DNA of 64,000 nt from Clusia tigrina. Its lineage: Eukaryota; Arthropoda; Insecta; Diptera; Clusiidae. The stretch is from assembly GCA_920105625.2 (NCBI GenBank), contig OV050032.1, positions 113,382,542 to 113,446,541 of the forward strand, in the 5' to 3' direction. Both the position numbers and the translations under genes were made by a program. Shown here in pieces: positions 37,801 through 50,162 of this stretch (the first letter of the stretch is position 1; every line of letters begins with the position of its first letter). Below the pieces are notes generated by a model. That model was not told the DNA's origin. It did not search any database and saw nothing but the letters and a program-made list of their open reading frames with translations.

Positions 37801-39901
37801 AACTTCAAATGGCCCTAACTTCTATACGGTACGTCCTACACCAATCAAAGTTTGCAACATACAAATGCTTGTAACTTTTTACTGGAGCGTCATAAAACCT
37901 TGAAATTTTGTAACAATAAAGTACTCGAGCCTCTTGTCAATTTAGGACATCGCTCAAAGCTATGCTACCCTTGAGTCCCAAATCAAACACTGATAAAACT
38001 TCAAATGGCCCTAATTTCATACGGTACGTCCTACACCTATCAAAGTTTGCAACATACAAATGCTTGTAACTTTTTACTGGAGCGTCATAAAACCTTGAAA
38101 TGTTGTAACAATGAAGTACCCGAGCCTCTTGTCAATTTAAGCTATCGCTCAAAGCTATGCTACCCTAGAGTCCCAAATCAAACACTGATAAAACTTCAAA
38201 CGCCCCTAACCTCTTTAAGGTACGCCCTACACCTATCAAAGTTGGCAACATTCAAATGCTTGTAACTTTTTACTGGAGCGTCATAAAACCTTGACATTTT
38301 GTAACAATAAAGTACTCGAGCCTCTTGTCAATTTAAGCTATCGCTCTTAGCTATGATACCCTTGAGTCCCAAATCAAACACTGATAAAACTTAAAATGGC
38401 CCTAACTTCTATACGGTACGTCCTACACCTATCAAAGTTTGCAGCAATTCTTGTAACTTTTTACTGGAGCGTCATAAAACCTTGACATTTTGTAACAATG
38501 AAGTACCCGAGCCTCTTGTCAATTTAAGCTATCGCTCAAAGCTATGCTACCCTAGAGTCCCAAATCAAACACTGATAAAACTTCAAACGCCCCTAACTTC
38601 AACACGGTACGTCCTACACCTATCAAAGTTTGCAACATACAAATGCTTGCAACTTTCTAGTGGAGCGTCATAAAACCTTGAAATTTTGTAACAATAAAGA
38701 ACTCGAGCCTCTTGTCTATTTAAGCTATCGCTCAAAGCTATGGTACCCTTGAGTCCCAAATCAAACACTCATAAAACTTCAAATGGCCCTAACTTCTATA
38801 CGGTACGTCCTACACCTATCAACGTGTGCAACATACAAATGCTTGTAACTTTTTACTGGAGCGACATAAAACCTTGAAATTTTGTAACAATAAAGTACTC
38901 GAGCCTGTTGTCAATTTAAGCTATCGCTCAAAGCTATGCTACCCTTGAGCCCCAAATCAAACACTGATAAAACTTCAAATGGCCCTAACTTCTATACGGT
39001 TCGTCCTACACCTATCAAAGTTTGCAGCATACAAATGCTTGTAACTTTTTACTGGAGCGTCATAAAACCTTGAAATTTTGTAACAATAAAGTACTCGAGC
39101 CTCTTGTCAATTTAGGCCATCGCTCAAAGCTATGCTACCCTTGAGTCCCAAATCAAACACCGATAAAACTTCAAATGGCCCTAATTTCTATACGGTACGT
39201 CCTACACCTATCAAAGTTGGCAACATTCAAATGCTTGTAACTTTTTACTGGAGCGTCATAAAACCTTGACATTTTGTAACAATAAAGTACTCGAGCCTCT
39301 TGCCAATTTAAGCTATCGCTCATAGCTATGCTACCCTTGAGTCCCAAATCAAACACTGATAAAACTTCAAATATCCCTAACTTCTATACGGTACGTCCTA
39401 CACCTATCAAAGTTTGCAGCATACAAATGCTTGTAACTTTTTGCTGGAGCGTCATAAAACCTTGAAATTTTGTAACAATAAAGTACTCGAGCCTCTTGTC
39501 AATTTAGGACATCGCTCAAAGCTATGCTACCCTTGAGTCCCAAATCAAACACTGATAAAACTTCAAATGGCCCTAATTTCTATACGGTACGTCCTACACC
39601 TATCAAAGTTTGCAACATACAAATGCTTGTAACTTTCTACTGGAGCGTCATAAAACCTTGAAATCTTGTAACAATGAAGTACCCGAGCCTCTTGTCAATT
39701 TAACATATCGCTCAAAGCTATGCTACCCTTGAGTCCCAAATCAAACACTGATAAAACTTCAAACGCCCCTAACTTCTTTACGATACGTCCTACACCTATC
39801 AAAGTTTGCAACATACAAATGCTTGTAATTTTCGACTGGAGCGTCATAAAACCTTGAAATCTTGTAACAATGAAGTACCCGAGCCTCTTGTCAATTTAAC
39901 A
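34883..39901 (+). repeat. Mixed satellite stretch between HOR blocks
   Basis: About 25 monomers of known types in irregular order. It includes F at 35667, 36646, 37626 and 38600, the 1-bp-deleted unit at about 36058 and 38017, and B variants with CTTGCCAATTTAAGC at about 36955 and 39301. One monomer near 38446 lacks 5 bp (CAGCAATTCTTG for CAGCATACAAATTCTTG). I see no gene, RNA or foreign insertion here. Confidence 0.85.
38446..38447 (+). other. 5-bp deletion in an E-type monomer
   Basis: CAGCAATTCTTG replaces CAGCATACAAATTCTTG of sister units at about 34917, 36484, 41770 and 45298. It is seen once only, so it is either younger than the local amplification or was not spread by it. Confidence 0.8.
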
Positions 39902-42253
39902 TATCGCTCAAAGCTATGCTACCCTTGAGTCCCAAATCAAACACTGATAAAACTTCAAACGCCCCTAACTTCTTTAAGGTACGTCCTACACCTATCAAAG
40001 TTGGCAACATTCAAATGCTTGTAACTTTTTACTGGAGCGTCATAAAACCTTAACATTTTGTAACAATAAAGTACTCGTGCCTCTTGTCAATTTAAGCTAT
40101 CGCTCATAGCTATGCTACCCTTGAGTCCCAAATCAAACACTGAGAAAACTTCAAATGGCCCTAACTTCTATACGGTACGTCCTACACCTATCAAAGTTTG
40201 CAACATACAAATGCTTGTAACTTTTTACTGGAGCGACATAAAACCTTGAAATTTGGTAACAATAGAGTACTCGAGCCTGTTGTCAATTTAAGCTATCGCT
40301 CAAAACTATGCTACCCTTGAGTCCCAAATCAAACACTGATAAAACTTCAAATGGCCCTAATTTCTATACGGTACGTCCTACACCTATCAAAGTTTGCAGC
40401 ATACAAATGCTTGTAACTTTTTACTGGAGCGTCATAAAACCTTGAAATCTTGTAACAATGAAGTACCCGAGCCTCTTGTCAATTTAACATATCGCTCAAA
40501 GCTATGCTACCCTAGAGTCCCAAATCAAACACTGATAAAACTTCAAACGCCCCTAACTTCTTTAAGGTACGTCCTACACCTATCAAAGTTTGCAGCATAC
40601 AAATGCTTGTAATTTTTTACTGGAGCGTCATAAAACCTTGAAATTTTGTAACAATAAAGTACTCGAGCCTCTTGTCAATTTAGGACATCGCTCAAAGCTA
40701 TGCTACCCTTGAGTCCCAAATCAAACACTGATAAAACTTCAAATGGCCCTAATTTCTATACGGTACGTCCTAAACCTATCAAAGTTTGCAACATACAAAT
40801 GCTTGTAACTTTTTACTGGAGCGTCATAAAACCTTGACATTTTGTAACAATGAAGTACCCGAGCCTCTTGTCAATTTAAGCTATCGCTCAAAGCTATGCT
40901 ACCCTAGAGTCCCAAATCAAACACTGATAAAACTTCAAATGGCCCAAACTTCAATACGGTACGTCCTACACCTATCAAAGTTTGCAACATACAAATGCTT
41001 GTAACTTTTTACTGGAGCGACATAAAACCTTGAAATTTTGTAACAATAAAGTACTCGAGCCTGTTGTCAATTTAAGCTATCGCTCAAAGCTATGCTACCC
41101 TTGAGCCCCAAATCAAACACTGATAAAACTTCAAATGGCCCTAACTCCTATACGATACGTCCTACACCTATCAAAGTTTGCAGCATACAAATGCTTGTAA
41201 CTTTTTACTGGAGCGTCATAAAACCTTGAAATTTTGTAACAATAAAGTACTCGAGCCTCTTGTCAATTTACGACATCGCTCAAAGCTATGCTACCCTTGA
41301 GTCCCAAATCAAACACTGATAAAACTTCAAATGGCCCTAATTTCTATACGGTACGTCCTACACCTATCAAAGTTTGCAACATATAAATGCTTGTAACTTT
41401 TTACTGGAGCGTCATAAAACCTTGAAATGTTGTAACAATGAAGTACCCGAGCCTCTTGTCAATTTAAGCTATCGCTCAAAGCTATGCTACCCTAGAGTCC
41501 CAAATCAAACACTGATAAAACTTCAAACGCCCCTAACTTCTTTAAGGTACGCCCTACACCTATCAAAGTTGGCAACATTCAAATGCTTGTAACTTTTTAC
41601 TGGAGCGTCATAAAACCTTGACATTTTGTAACAATAAAGTACTCGAGCCTCTTGTCAATTTAAGCTATCGCTCATAGCTATGCTACCCTTGAGTCCCAAA
41701 TCAAACACTGATAAAACTTAAAATGGCCCTAACTTCTATACGGTACGTCCTACACCTATCAAAGTTTGCAGCATACAAATTCTTGTAACTTTTTACTGGA
41801 GCGTCATAAAACCTTGACATTTTGTAACAATGAAGTACCCGAGCCTCTTGTCAATTTAAGCTATCGCTCAAAGCTATGCTACCCTAGAGTTCCAAATCAA
41901 ACACTGATAAAACTTCAAACGCCCCTAACTTCAACACGGTACGTCCTACACCTATCAAAGTTTGCAACATACAAATGCTTGCAACTTTCTAGTGGAGAGT
42001 CATAAAACCTTGAAATTTTGTAACAATAAAGTACTCGAGCCTCTTGTCTATTTAAGCTATCGCTCAAAGCTATGCTACCCTTGAGTCCCAAATCAAACAC
42101 TGATAAAACTTCAAATGGCCCTAACTTCTATACGGTACGTCCTACACCTATCAAAGTGTGCAACATACAAATGCTTGTAACTTTTTACTGGAGCGACATA
42201 AAACCTTGAAATTTTGTAACAATAAAGTACTCGAGCCTGTTGTCAATTTAAGC
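39902..42253 (+). repeat. 12-monomer HOR, copy 1
   Basis: 2352 bp (12 x 196). It matches the next 2352 bp almost perfectly, including rare shared marks: CTTAACATTTTG, CACTGAGAAAAC, AATTTGGTAACAATAGAG, CCTAAACC, AACTCCTATACGATACG, AATTTACGACATC, ACATATAAATGC, GAGTTCCAAATC and TGGAGAGTCAT. The one difference I noticed is CTCGTGCC here (T at 40078) against CTCGAGCC at 42430. Where the unit begins is arbitrary in a tandem pair. Confidence 0.88.
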
Positions 42254-44605
42254 TATCGCTCAAAGCTATGCTACCCTTGAGTCCCAAATCAAACACTGAT
42301 AAAACTTCAAACGCCCCTAACTTCTTTAAGGTACGTCCTACACCTATCAAAGTTGGCAACATTCAAATGCTTGTAACTTTTTACTGGAGCGTCATAAAAC
42401 CTTAACATTTTGTAACAATAAAGTACTCGAGCCTCTTGTCAATTTAAGCTATCGCTCATAGCTATGCTACCCTTGAGTCCCAAATCAAACACTGAGAAAA
42501 CTTCAAATGGCCCTAACTTCTATACGGTACGTCCTACACCTATCAAAGTTTGCAACATACAAATGCTTGTAACTTTTTACTGGAGCGACATAAAACCTTG
42601 AAATTTGGTAACAATAGAGTACTCGAGCCTGTTGTCAATTTAAGCTATCGCTCAAAACTATGCTACCCTTGAGTCCCAAATCAAACACTGATAAAACTTC
42701 AAATGGCCCTAATTTCTATACGGTACGTCCTACACCTATCAAAGTTTGCAGCATACAAATGCTTGTAACTTTTTACTGGAGCGTCATAAAACCTTGAAAT
42801 CTTGTAACAATGAAGTACCCGAGCCTCTTGTCAATTTAACATATCGCTCAAAGCTATGCTACCCTAGAGTCCCAAATCAAACACTGATAAAACTTCAAAC
42901 GCCCCTAACTTCTTTAAGGTACGTCCTACACCTATCAAAGTTTGCAGCATACAAATGCTTGTAATTTTTTACTGGAGCGTCATAAAACCTTGAAATTTTG
43001 TAACAATAAAGTACTCGAGCCTCTTGTCAATTTAGGACATCGCTCAAAGCTATGCTACCCTTGAGTCCCAAATCAAACACTGATAAAACTTCAAATGGCC
43101 CTAATTTCTATACGGTACGTCCTAAACCTATCAAAGTTTGCAACATACAAATGCTTGTAACTTTTTACTGGAGCGTCATAAAACCTTGACATTTTGTAAC
43201 AATGAAGTACCCGAGCCTCTTGTCAATTTAAGCTATCGCTCAAAGCTATGCTACCCTAGAGTCCCAAATCAAACACTGATAAAACTTCAAATGGCCCAAA
43301 CTTCAATACGGTACGTCCTACACCTATCAAAGTTTGCAACATACAAATGCTTGTAACTTTTTACTGGAGCGACATAAAACCTTGAAATTTTGTAACAATA
43401 AAGTACTCGAGCCTGTTGTCAATTTAAGCTATCGCTCAAAGCTATGCTACCCTTGAGCCCCAAATCAAACACTGATAAAACTTCAAATGGCCCTAACTCC
43501 TATACGATACGTCCTACACCTATCAAAGTTTGCAGCATACAAATGCTTGTAACTTTTTACTGGAGCGTCATAAAACCTTGAAATTTTGTAACAATAAAGT
43601 ACTCGAGCCTCTTGTCAATTTACGACATCGCTCAAAGCTATGCTACCCTTGAGTCCCAAATCAAACACTGATAAAACTTCAAATGGCCCTAATTTCTATA
43701 CGGTACGTCCTACACCTATCAAAGTTTGCAACATATAAATGCTTGTAACTTTTTACTGGAGCGTCATAAAACCTTGAAATGTTGTAACAATGAAGTACCC
43801 GAGCCTCTTGTCAATTTAAGCTATCGCTCAAAGCTATGCTACCCTAGAGTCCCAAATCAAACACTGATAAAACTTCAAACGCCCCTAACTTCTTTAAGGT
43901 ACGCCCTACACCTATCAAAGTTGGCAACATTCAAATGCTTGTAACTTTTTACTGGAGCGTCATAAAACCTTGACATTTTGTAACAATAAAGTACTCGAGC
44001 CTCTTGTCAATTTAAGCTATCGCTCATAGCTATGCTACCCTTGAGTCCCAAATCAAACACTGATAAAACTTAAAATGGCCCTAACTTCTATACGGTACGT
44101 CCTACACCTATCAAAGTTTGCAGCATACAAATTCTTGTAACTTTTTACTGGAGCGTCATAAAACCTTGACATTTTGTAACAATGAAGTACCCGAGCCTCT
44201 TGTCAATTTAAGCTATCGCTCAAAGCTATGCTACCCTAGAGTTCCAAATCAAACACTGATAAAACTTCAAACGCCCCTAACTTCAACACGGTACGTCCTA
44301 CACCTATCAAAGTTTGCAACATACAAATGCTTGCAACTTTCTAGTGGAGAGTCATAAAACCTTGAAATTTTGTAACAATAAAGTACTCGAGCCTCTTGTC
44401 TATTTAAGCTATCGCTCAAAGCTATGCTACCCTTGAGTCCCAAATCAAACACTGATAAAACTTCAAATGGCCCTAACTTCTATACGGTACGTCCTACACC
44501 TATCAAAGTGTGCAACATACAAATGCTTGTAACTTTTTACTGGAGCGACATAAAACCTTGAAATTTTGTAACAATAAAGTACTCGAGCCTGTTGTCAATT
44601 TAAGC
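42254..44605 (+). repeat. 12-monomer HOR, copy 2
   Basis: Second of the near-identical pair, offset 2352 bp. After it the array continues with G-C-D-B units that partly resemble the end of this block (AATTTACGACATC again at about 44797). They do not start a third copy. Confidence 0.88.
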
Positions 44606-45263
44606 TATCGCTCAAAGCTATGCTACCCTTGAGCCCCAAATCAAACACTGATAAAACTTCAAATGGCCCTAACTTCTATACGGTTCGTCCTACACCTATC
44701 AAAGTTTGCAGCATACAAATGCTTGTAACTTTTTACTGGAGCGTCATAAAACCTTGAAATTTTGTAACAATAAAGTACTCGAGCCTCTTGTCAATTTACG
44801 ACATCGCTCAAAGCTATGCTACCCTTGAGTCCCAAATCAAACACTGATAAAACTTCAAATGGCCCTAATTTCTATACGGTACGTCCTACACCTATCAAAG
44901 TTTGCAACATACAAATGCTTGTAACTTTTTACTGGAGCGTCATAAAACCTTGAAATGTTGTAACAATGAAGTACCCGAGCCTCTTGTCAATTTAAGCTAT
45001 CGCTCAAAGCTATGCTACCCTAGAGTCCCAAATCAAACACTGATAAAACTTCAAACGCCCCTAACTTCTTTAAGGTACGCCCTACACCTATCAAAGTTGG
45101 CAACATTCAAATGCTTGTAACTTTTTACTGGAGCATCATAAAACCTTGACATTTTGTAACAATAAAGTACTCGACCCTCTTGTCAATTTAAGCTATCGCT
45201 CATAGCTATGCTACCCTTGAGTCCCAAATCAAACACTGATAAAACTTAAAATGGCCCTAACTT
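44088..45263 (+). repeat. 6-monomer HOR (E-F-G-C-D-B), copy 1
   Basis: 1176 bp. Compared with the 8-mer it lacks A and the second C. The D unit here has GAAATGTTG and is followed directly by CTTTAAGG of B with TACGCCCTAC, so a D-A fusion removed one monomer. It overlaps the end of the 12-mer because HOR units share monomers. The next copy starts at 45264. Confidence 0.77.
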
Positions 45264-46439
45264 CTATACGGTACGTCCTACACCTATCAAAGTTTGCAGC
45301 ATACAAATTCTTGTAACTTTTTACTGGAGCGTCATAAAACCTTGACATTTTGTAACAATGAAGTACCCGAGCCTCTTGTCAATTTAAGCTATCGCTCAAA
45401 GCTATGCTACCCTAGAGTTCCAAATCAAACACTGATAAAACTTCAAACGCCCCTAACTTCAACACGGTACGTCCTACACCTATCAAAGTTTGCAACATAC
45501 AAATGCTTGCAACTTTCTAGTGGAGCGTCATAAAACCTTGAAATTTTGTAACAATAAAGTACTCGAGCCTCTTGTCTATTTAAGCTATCGCTCAAAGCTA
45601 TGCTACCCTTGAGTCCCAAATCAAACACTGATAAAACTTCAAATGGCCCTAACTTCTATACGGTACGTCCTACACCTATCAAAGTGTGCAACATACAAAT
45701 GCTTGTAACTTTTTACTGAAGCGACATAAAACCTTGAAATTTTGTAACAATAAAGTACTCGAGCCTGTTGTCAATTTAAGCTATCGCTCAAAGCTATGCT
45801 ACCCTTGAGCCCCAAATCAAACACTGATAAAACTTCAAATGGCCCTAACTTCTATACGGTTCGTCCTACACCTATCAAAGTTTGCAGCATACAAATGCTT
45901 GTAACTTTTTACTGGAGCGTCATAAAACCTTGAAATTTTGTAACAATAAAGTACTCGAGCCTCTTGTCAATTTAGGCCATCGCTCAAAGCTATGCTACCC
46001 TTGAGTCCCAAATCAAACACCGATAAAACTTCAAATGGCCCTAATTTCTATACGGTACGTCCTACACCTATCAAAGTTTGCAACATACAAATGTTTGTAA
46101 CTTTTTACTGGAGCGTCATAAAACCTTGAAATGTTGTAACAATGAAGTACCCGAGCCTCTTGTCAATTTAAGCTATCGCTCAAAGCTATGCTACCCTAGA
46201 GTCCCAAATCAAACACTGATAAAACTTCAAACGCCCCTAACTTCTTTAAGGTACGCCCTACACCTATCAAAGTTGGCAACATTCAAATGATTGTAACTTT
46301 TTACTGGAGCGTCATAAAACCTTGACATTTTGTAACAATAAAGTACTCGAGCCTCTTGCCAATTTAAGCTATCGCTCATAGCTATGCTACCCTTGAGTCC
46401 CAAATCAAACACTGAGAAAACTTCAAATGGCCCTAACTT
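45264..46439 (+). repeat. 6-monomer HOR (E-F-G-C-D-B), copy 2
   Basis: Second 1176-bp copy. It differs from copy 1 by ACTGAAGCGACAT (about 45715), AATTTAGGCCATC (about 45970), CACCGATAAAAC (about 46018), AAATGTTTG (about 46090) and CTTGCCAATTTAAGC (about 46356). Several of these marks are shared with about 39060-39310, which hints at conversion or a longer-range copy. Confidence 0.73.
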
Positions 46440-49400
46440 CTATACGGTACGTCCTACACCTATCAAAGTTTGCAACATACAATTGCTTGTAACTTTTTAC
46501 TGGAGCGACATAAAACCTTGAAATTTGGTAACAATAAAGTACTCGAGCCTGTTGTCAATTTAAGATATCGCTCAAAACTATGCTACCCTTGAGTCCCAAA
46601 TCAAACACTGATAAAACTTCAAATGGCCCTAACTTCTATACGGTACGTCCTACACCTATCAAAGTTTGCAGCATACAAATGCTTGTAACTTTTTACTGGA
46701 GCGTCATAAAACCTTGAAATCTTGTAACAATGAAGTACCCGAGCCTCTTGTCAATTTAACATATCGCTCAAAGCTATGCTACCCTTGAGTCCCAAATCAA
46801 ACACTGATAAAACTTCAAATGGCCCTAATTTCTATACGGTACGTCCTACACCTATCAAAGTTTGCAACATACAAATGCTTGTAACTTTTTACTGGAGCGT
46901 CATAAAACCTTGACATTTTGTAACAATGAAGTACCCGAGCCTCTTGTCAATTTAAGCTATCGCTCAAAGCTATGCTACCCTAGAGTCCCAAATCAAACAC
47001 TGATAAAACTTCAAATGGCCCAAACTTCAATACGGTACGTCCTACACCTATCAAAGTTTGCAACATACAAATGCTTGTAACTTTTTACTGGAGCGACATA
47101 AAACCTTGAAATTTTGTAACAATAAAGTACTCGAGCCTGTTGTCAATTTAAGCTATCGCTCAAAGCTATGCTACCCTTGAGCCCCAAATCAAACACTGAT
47201 AAAACTTCAAATGGCCCTAACTCCTATACGGTACGTCCTACACCTATCAAAGTTTGCAGCATACAAATGCTTGTAACTTTTTACTGGAGCGTCATAAAAC
47301 CTTGAAATTTTGTAACAATAAAGTACTCGAGCCTCTTGTCAATTTACGACATCGCTCAAAGCTATGCTACCCTGGAGTCCCAAATCAAACACTGATAAAA
47401 CTTCAAATGGCCCTAATTTCTATACGGTACGTCCTACACCTATCAAAGTTTGCAACATACAAATGCTTGTAACTTTTTACTGGAGCGTCATAAAACCTTG
47501 AAATGTTGTAACAATGAAGTACCCGAGCCTCTTGTCAATTTAAGCTATCGCTCAAAGCTATGCTACCCTAGAGTCCCAAATCAAACACTGATAAAACTTC
47601 AAACGCCCCTAACTTCTTTAAGGTACGCCCTACACCTATCAAAGTTGGCAACATTCAAATGCTTGTAACTTTTTACTGGAGCGTCATAAGACCTTGACAT
47701 TTTGTAACAATAAAGTACTCGAGCCTCTTGTCAATTTAAGCTATCGCTCATAGCTATGCTACCCTTGAGTCCCAAATCAAACACTGATAAAACTTCAAAT
47801 GGCCCTAACTTCTATACGGTACGTCCTACACCTATCAAAGTTTGCAGCATACAAATGCTTGTAACATTTTACTGGAGCGTCATAAAACCTTGAAATTTTG
47901 TAACAATAAAGTACTCGAGCCTCTTGTCAATTTAGGACATCGCTCAAAGCTATGCTACCCTTGAGTCCCAAATCAAACACTGATAAAACTTCAAATGGCC
48001 CTAATTGATATACGGTACGTCCTACACCTATCAAAGTTTGCAACATACAAATGCTTGTAACTTTTTACTGGAGCGTCATAAAACCTTGAAATTTTGTAAC
48101 AATGAAGTACTCGAGCCTCTTGTCAATTTACGCTATCGCTCAAAGCTATGCTACCCTAGAGTCCCAAATCAAACACTGATAAAACTTCAAACGCCCCTAA
48201 CTTCTTTACGATACGTCCTATACCTATCAAAGTTTGCAACATACAAATGCTTGTAACTTTCTACTGGAGCGTCATAAAACCTTGAAATCTTGTAACAATG
48301 AAGAACCCGAGCCTCTTGTCAATTTAAGCTATCGCTCAAAGCCATGCTACCCTAGAGTCCCAAATCAAACACTGATAAAACTTCAAATGGCGCCAACTTC
48401 TATACGGTACATCCTACACCTATCAAAGTTTGCAACATACAAATGCTTGTAACTTTTTACTGGAGCGACATAAAACCTTGAAATTTTGTAACAATAAAGT
48501 ACTCGAGCCTGTTGTCAATTTAAGCTATCGCTCAAAGCTATGCTACCCTTGAGTCCCAAATCAAACACTGATAAAACTTCAAATGTCCCTAACTTCTATA
48601 CGGTACGTCCTACACCTATCAAAGTTTGCAGCATACAAATGTTTGTAACTTTTTACTGGAGCGTCATAAAACATTGAAATTTTGTAACAATAAAGTACTG
48701 GAGCCTCTTGTCAATTTAGGACATCGCTCAAAGCTATGCTACCCTTGAGTCCCAAATCAAACACTGATAAAACTTCAAACGCCCCTAACTTCTTTACGAT
48801 ACGTCCTACACCTATCAAAGTTTGCAACATACAAATGCTTGTAACTTTCTACTGGAGCGTCATAAAACCTTGAAACCTTGTAACAATGAAGTACCCGAGC
48901 CTCTTGTCAATTTAACATATCGCTCAAAGCTATGCTACCCTAGAGTCCCAAATCAAACACTGATAAAACTTCAAACGCCCCTAACTTCTTTAAGGTACGT
49001 CCTACACCTATCAAAGTTGGCAACATTCAAATGCTTGTAACTTTTTACTGGAGCGTCATAAAACCTTGACATTTTGTAACAATAAAGTACTCGAGCCTCT
49101 TGTCAATTTAAGCTATCGCTCATAGGTATGCTACCCTTGAGTCCCAAATCAAACGCTGATAAAACTTCAAATGGCCCTATCTTCTATACGGAACGTCCTA
49201 CACCTATCAAAGTTTGCAACATACAAATGCTTGTAACTTTTTACTGGAGCGACATAAAACCTTGAAATTTTGTAACAATAAACTACTCGAGCCTGTTGTC
49301 AATTTAAGCTATCGCTCAAAGCTATGCTACCATTGAGTCCCAAATCAAACACTGATAAAACTTCAAATGGCCCTAACTTCTATACGGTACGTCCTACACG

Positions 49401-50162
49401 TATCAAAGTTTGCAGCATACAAATGCTTGTAACTTTTTACTGGAGCGTCATAAAACCTTGAAATTTTGTAACAATAAAGTACTCGAGCCTCTTGTCAATT
49501 TAGGACATCGCTCAAAGCTATGCTACCCTTGAGTCCCAAATCAAACACTGATAAAACTTCAAATGGCCCTAATTTCTATACGGTACGTCCTACACCTATC
49601 AAAGTTTGCAACATACAAATGCTTGTAACATTTTACTGGAGCGTCATAAAACCTTGAAATTTTGTAACAATAAAGTACCCGAGCCTCTTGTCAATTTAAG
49701 CTATCGCTCAAAGCTGTGCTACCCTAGAGTCCCAAATCAAACACTGATAAAACTTCAAACGCCCCTAACTTCTTTACGATACGTCCTACACCTATCAAAG
49801 TTTGCAACATACAAATGCTTGTAACTTTCTACTGGAGCGTCATAGAACCTTGAAATCTTGTAACAATGAAGTACCCGAGCCTCTTGTCAATTTAACATAT
49901 CGCTCAAAGCTATGCTACTCTAGAGTCCCAAATCAAACACTGATAAAACTTCAAACGCCCCTAACTTCTTTAAGGTACGTCCTACACTTATCAAAGTTTG
50001 CAGCATACAAATGCTTGTAACTTTTACTGGAGCGTCATAAAACCTTGAAATTTTGTAACAATAAAGTACTCGAGCCTCTTGTCAATTTAGGACATTGCTC
50101 AAAGCTATGCTACCCTTGAGTCCCAAATCAAACACTGATAAAACTTCAAACGCCCCTAACTT
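46440..50162 (+). repeat. Irregular satellite stretch without F monomers
   Basis: About 19 monomers of types G, C, E, D, A and B with no stable HOR that I can see. Part of it resembles the 12-mer block at offsets of 19-20 monomers (for example the E unit at 46832 with 43108). It contains one 1-bp deletion near 50021 (AACTTTTACTGG) and scattered private changes such as AATTGATATACGG (about 48003) and TACATCCTAC (about 48408). It lies inside the longest F-free part of the window. Nothing but satellite is present. Confidence 0.85.

Larger units (their letters stand above)
23911..38018 (+). other. Recurrent 1-bp deletion marking seven monomers (AATTTCATACGG)
   Basis: The usual AATTTCTATACGG lacks one base at about 23911, 27243, 30966, 33709, 34492, 36058 and 38018, and I see it nowhere else. 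All carriers also share GAAATGTTG further on. The mutation therefore most likely arose once and was spread by the 19-mer, 14-mer and 4-mer amplifications. The same GAAATGTTG monomer appears without the deletion at about 41344, 43696, 44872, 46048 and 47420, so the two marks have become separated. Confidence 0.8.
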
